A DNA stretch of 64,000 nt from Poa pratensis. Its lineage: Eukaryota; Streptophyta; Magnoliopsida; Poales; Poaceae. The translations under genes and the position numbers were made by a program. The stretch covers positions 12,920,950 to 12,984,949 of the forward strand of contig CAMZMU010000069.1 in NCBI GenBank assembly GCA_947311845.1. Reading direction: 5' to 3'. How positions within the stretch are numbered: the first letter of the stretch is position 1; every line of letters begins with the position of its first letter. The notes under the pieces were generated by a model. That model did no database searches, was not told the DNA's origin, and saw only the letters and a list, made by a program, of their open reading frames with translations. Shown here in pieces: positions 59,883 to 64,000 of the stretch.

Positions 59883-62400
59883 GCAGCGGCGCTGGCTGGT
59901 GTGATCATCCGGACGGGTTCCATCATTGACTCCGGCGAGCGCGTCGTCTGTGGGCTCATCTGCAAGCTCGGCTCGCTGAACTTCATCAGCGACAACGCGG
60001 GATGCTTCGGCAGCAGGCCATTCCCGACAAACGGCTGCCTTATCAGCTTCGGCACCTTCGTGACCTACGTCGCCACCGAGGTTGTCTACAAGTACCCCGA
60101 GCAGGTGCTTGTGGCCGAGGATCCTCCTGCTGTCTGCGTGGCTCGCGGCCGGCGTATCAATCGCCCCGGGGTCTACGCCGAGATAATGATGACCGGGCCT
60201 GTGGGTGATGATGGCAAAGGCGATGCCGGCGCACCTGCTGCCAAGTCCACCAGAACGGCGAAGCTGCCGCTAGAGAGGAGGCAGAACCTCGGCGACCAGG
60301 CCGGTACATCCCATGCACCGGTCAGGCAAGTTCTTCTCGAGGATATGATCGAGAAGCTGGCTGTGCCGGTAGCTACCGGTACAGATCCTGCTCTGGCGGA
60401 GGCCGAGTTGGAGTCGCAACGCCAGAGCTTGCATCAGGAGGCTCTCGCGATGGCCGAGATACGGAGGGAGTTCGGGATAACTCTCCGTGAGTATAACCAA
60501 GCACATGGTTTAACCCCGGTAGCTGCTCGCCCTTGTCGCATAGAGGATGTGCGTAACAGGGGCAGAGGTCTCAATGCCGAGATTGCTAGAGATGGTAGAT
60601 CAAGTTCCAGTAAGACTCCTAGTCACTTGTCGGTTGAAAAGCCGAAGTATAGTTCCCCTGCTAAGACTCTTAGAGCTGCCGAGGCAGCAAGAGCCGAGTT
60701 GTCAGGCTTATCCGGAGAAGCTCTCCGTAGGCAGCAAGACCGAGTTAATGAGTTGGTAACTATGGCTACCCGGCAGAATGAGGCCTATCGCAAGGCTAAC
60801 ACAGTTGCAGGTAGATCCGGGATTGTTCACTCGGCTAGGGGAGCTAGTGGGTCTAAGGGGCAAGCTTCATCACCGCATCACGGTGGAGATCGTGACCGGA
60901 GTGTAAACTCCGGTAAGAATAAGCAGATGCAGGCGTATGATCCGGCATATGCCGGTAAACAGTTAACCGGGCAAGGCAGTGTCGGCCGGGGTAAAAGCAA
61001 TCCCGGTCTGGGCAATCCGAATGTCGAAAATTTAACTCGGCTGGCCGAGGTTGTCCACCTCGGTATCCGCCGCGAAATCCTGCCCAGCAGCCGCAAAGTG
61101 TTGCGCATGTTCAGCAGCCACAAGGTGGTGGCCAGATGGCCGATCGTTATGATGATGGTTACTCGGCTATGGAGAAAGCCGGGTATCAGAGATATGAAGG
61201 TGCACTGGGATCCCGGTTGGGACCTCGCCAGTTGTCACCAAATGATGCACGCTACAAGTTGGACAAATCTATATGTCCGAGATGCTGGAAGAGCAAGGTC
61301 CACCTGGCCCTGCATGCTTTGGACCTCGGATCATGAGGGAGCCACCGGTGCGGCACTTTCAGTTGAACCGAGGCTCAAAGACATATGACGGCAGCACTAA
61401 GCCGGAAGACTGGCTGACAGATTATGTGTCGGCAGTGCATATCGCGGGAGGAAACCGCCGATGGGCGGTGAGGTATATCCCGCAAATGTTGGAAGGGCCA
61501 GCCCGGATCTGGCTGAACAACTGCGAGAGGGCAGTGTTGACTGCTGGCTGGACTTTGAAGAAGCATTTGTTAGCAACTTCTCCAGCACATACAAGAGACC
61601 GAATCGTCCTCAGCAGCTTGCGATGTGCAAGCAGAGGGATAATGAAACTGACCGGGATTACTTGACCCGGTGGAGTACTATTCGCAATTCCTGTGAAGGA
61701 GTTGTGGAGGCGCAGGCCATATCTTGGTTTGCCCAGGGTGCCGACACGGCTCCATGCTCTGGCAGAAGTTGCAGAGGGAGATGCCGGCCACCTGGCCGAG
61801 ACAATCCGGATTGCGGATAGCTATGCACTGGGTGATCCGATGCAGCCCTTGCTGAACTCGGTGGAACCGAGTAGAAGATACCCGGTGAATAACAGACCCG
61901 GGCCAGTCAGGCAGAACGATCGCCAGGACTTCGGTAACAAGAGGAGAGCCGGATTACAGGTATGGCTCAAACCAGGTTGCCGGTAAACCAAGACCAACCA
62001 GATGCCGGCAGTAGCCAGCGTCCGAAGACAACGGCCCAGCATGGGGCCAGAATCAAGAAGGGAAAAGCCATGGAGTACCAGAAGCAGTCCTTCACTTATG
62101 AGGCTATGTTGGATGGACCTTGCAGCTTCCACACCCAAGACATCCGCAGGCCGGCAAACCATACAACTCGGCAGTGCAGCTGGTATCAGCGCACAAGGGG
62201 GGAAGGAGCCAGAGCCGGAGGAAATCAGGCGGGGCACCTCAGAGAATTCCGCCGAGGCAAAACTTACCGCTCACCGGGCAAATGCTATCCCGGTGAATCC
62301 GCCAGCTCAGAGGCAAGCAGATCCGAAACCTGTGAATCAGGTGAATGTCGGAGGGAACAACAACAATGCTGGTCCCAGTAGGCAGGGAGAGTATCCCCAG
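59883..62400 (+). pseudogene. Gypsy gag region, frame-broken
   Basis: The structural protein of the virus-like particle. An open frame from the leader runs to 61388, with a long low-complexity, charged N-terminal part (coiled-coil-like around 60400-60500). The gag core follows in other frames: LNRGSKTYDGSTKPEDWL (about 61362-61415), then MLEGPARIWLNN, WLDFEEAFVSNF and KQRDNETDRDYLTRW (about 61460-61675), as in retrotransposon gag (PF03732). A zinc-knuckle-like CSFHTQDIRRPANHTTRQC lies near 62122-62178. At least three frame changes (near 61130, 61550 and 61960) prevent a single product. Confidence 0.8.
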
Positions 62401-62546
62401 GGAGATTACAGAGAAGCTCATCAGAGCTATGTGGTCTTTGTGACCGAGCCAACTGACAAGAAGAGCTTGCATCGGCGTGCACTGGAGGTGAACGCAGTTA
62501 TGCCGGCAGTGCCGAAGTATATGCACTGGTCCGAGCAAGAGATCAG

Positions 62547-63230
62547 TTGGAGCAGAAGGGATCATCCCCGAGTTATGCCAACTCCGGGAGGTTATGCATT
62601 GGTGGTGGATCCGACATTCATTGGACCCACCATCAATGTCGGTTCACCCGAGTTCTCATTGATAATGGGAGTGCTATCAATATCATGTACCGAGACACCA
62701 TGGTGAAGATGGGTATCTCGATGAACATGCTGCAACCGAGTAGCACGACCTTCCATGGCATAGTGCCGGGTGTCTCATGTGCACCTATGGGCAAAATTTG
62801 GGTTGATGTGTTGTTCGGCACCAAGGACAACTGCCGAACTGAGAGCATCCAGTTTGAGGTAGTGGACCTCGAAAGTCCATACCATGCTTTACTCGGCAGG
62901 CCTGCGTTGTCCAAGTTCATGATATCAACCCATGTGGGTTACCTCAAGATGAAAATGCCAGGTCCTAATGGCATCATCACCATCTCGGGTGATTACAAGC
63001 GTGCACTGGAGTGTGCCTCGGCTGGATCGTGCTTGGCCGAGTCACTGATTATCGCTGCAGAGAAGAAGAAGATCCATGAAGTGGTGGCATTGGCTCAGTC
63101 CGCGCAACTCGGCATGCCGGGTATGGCTAACCCGGAGCAGAATGCAACTTTCGAGGTGCCAAAGGAGACCAAGAAGATCAATGTTGACCCGGTGTTCCGG
63201 ACCACAACGTCATCATTGGTACCGGGTTAA
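62547..63230 (+). pseudogene. Gypsy protease region
   Basis: An aspartic protease that would cut the polyprotein. The motif VLIDNGSAINIMY (about 62654-62690) replaces the usual D-T/S-G; the hydrophobic LLGRPAL follows (about 62890). The frame ends in a stop at 63228-63230, before the reverse transcriptase frame. The N-terminal start is not certain, as the polyprotein frame is broken upstream. Confidence 0.75.
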
Positions 63231-63259
63231 CTGAGAAATAGGAAGGCGAGCTCAGTCAC

Positions 63260-64000
63260 TTCCTCCGTGAGAACCGGGATATCTTTGCATGGTCAAATCA
63301 GGACCTGCCAGGTGTTCCGAGGGAGTTGGCTGAGCACTCTTTGTTCGTCAGACCGGATATGAAACCGGTGAAGCAACCTATGCGACGTCTCTCGGATGAG
63401 AGGAGAAAGGTGATAGGCGATGAACTGGCCAGATTACTTGCATCTGGTTTCATCATGGAGGTGCTGCACCCGGACTGGTTGTCTAACCCGGTCCTGGTGG
63501 AAAAGAAAAAAGATGACCCGAATGTGGCCATTGTGTGGCGCATGTGTATTGATTTCACAAACTTGAACAAGGCATGTCCTAAGGATCCATTCCCGCTGCC
63601 TCGGATTGATCAAGTGATCGATTCCACAGCCGGGTGTGAGCTGTTATCCTTTGTAGATGCGTATTCTGGTTTTCACCAGATACCACTGAACCCTGCTGAT
63701 CAAATGAAAACTGCTTTTATTACCCCGTACGGGGCTTATTGCTATCGTGTCATGACATTTGGTTTGAGAAATGCTGGTGCTACTTACCAGAGATGTATGC
63801 AAAAATGCTTGCATGATCAAATAGGCAAAAATGTGCAGGTGTATGTCGATGACATTCATCAAATCTAAGGAGAAATCCACTCTGATTGATGATCTCAGAG
63901 AAACATTTGCGAATCTAAGGAAATTCCGGATAAAACTTAACCCGGACAAATGTACATTTGGTGTGCCGGCAGGCAAGTTACTCGGTTTCCTCGTGTCGAG
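63260..64000 (+). pseudogene. Gypsy reverse transcriptase, frame-broken and cut by window end
   Basis: Palm and finger motifs are in order: KPVKQPMRRLSDERR, GFIMEVLHPDWLSNPVLV, CIDFTNLNKACPKDPFPLPR, FVDAYSGFHQIPL, YRVMTFGLRNAGATYQR and the catalytic YVDDI (63842-63856). Directly after it the frame closes (stop at 63866-63868) and the sequence continues in another frame (SKEKSTLIDDL..., 63870 on). Compared with intact relatives, one base change of frame sits beside the active site, so this copy should be inactive. Confidence 0.88.

Larger units (their letters stand above)
58861..64000 (+). mobile_element. Gypsy LTR retrotransposon, 5' half, runs off the window
   Basis: The 5' LTR (58861-59860) is followed by a primer binding site and then gag, protease and reverse transcriptase in the Ty3/Gypsy order. 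The LTR belongs to the same family as 5179-6133. Several frame changes in gag-pol suggest it is no longer autonomous. RNase H and integrase would lie beyond the window. Confidence 0.92.

Overview
This window is nuclear DNA from a grass, most likely a Pooideae/Triticeae-type genome. Genes are few. Most of the sequence is nested Gypsy retrotransposons, CACTA, hAT, Stowaway, Tourist and Helitron elements, LINE-like retroposons and an Au-type SINE. The gene models have plant introns and cytokinin-signalling domain structures. Species cannot be fixed from the sequence alone.

Left block (1-14796) is a nest of insertions. An LTR end (14252-14796) was hit by a CACTA element (6134-14251, 5' tip outside the window). 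That CACTA was hit twice: by a Gypsy element whose 3' half and 3' LTR occupy 1-6133, and by a tRNA-Asp-primed, apparently non-autonomous LTR retrotransposon (6315-13001, both LTRs, near-perfect TSD). The Gypsy 3' half carries a broken multi-exon accessory ORF on the strand opposite to its LTR.

Middle-left block (14797-32000) has no intact gene. It holds a 1.33-kb tandem duplication (15943-18600), three diverged copies of a repeat unit (two with a Helitron-like end), a complete small CACTA element (20909-21987), a LINE-like retroposon with a 17-bp TSD, a wrecked Exo70-like gene (about 23870-25645), a tRNA-derived SINE, a 3.3-kb element with long inverted arms (about 27.1-30.4 kb) that has itself collected two MITEs, and a small Helitron (30473-30850).

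Gene block (32459-46880) holds two genes of the His-Asp phosphorelay, arranged tail to tail about 690 bp apart. On the + strand is a CKI1-type hybrid histidine kinase. Its kinase and receiver exons are intact (745 codons), but its sensor exon carries a stop codon and a frameshift and its N-terminus was not found. On the - strand is an intact six-exon type-B response regulator of 653 aa. In cytokinin-type signalling a hybrid kinase feeds phosphate through Hpt proteins to type-B regulators, so the two belong to one biochemical pathway; whether the proximity matters is not shown here. The kinase gene has a 4.6-kb intron containing a 907-bp hAT element.

Right block (47300-64000) contains a 198-bp hAT MITE, a remnant of another Gypsy lineage on the - strand (LTR 48321-48777) whose accessory ORF reads on + and is split by a solo LTR (50283-51873), a second LINE-like retroposon (53510-54727), repeat-rich unassigned sequence, and the 5' half of a Gypsy element of the same family as the one at the left edge (LTR 58861-59860, then gag, protease and reverse transcriptase, with frame breaks, running off the end). 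I see no CRISPR, no bacterial operon and no clearly new system. The points most worth following are the half-decayed kinase, the repeated antisense accessory ORFs, and the hairpin-rich CACTA ends.
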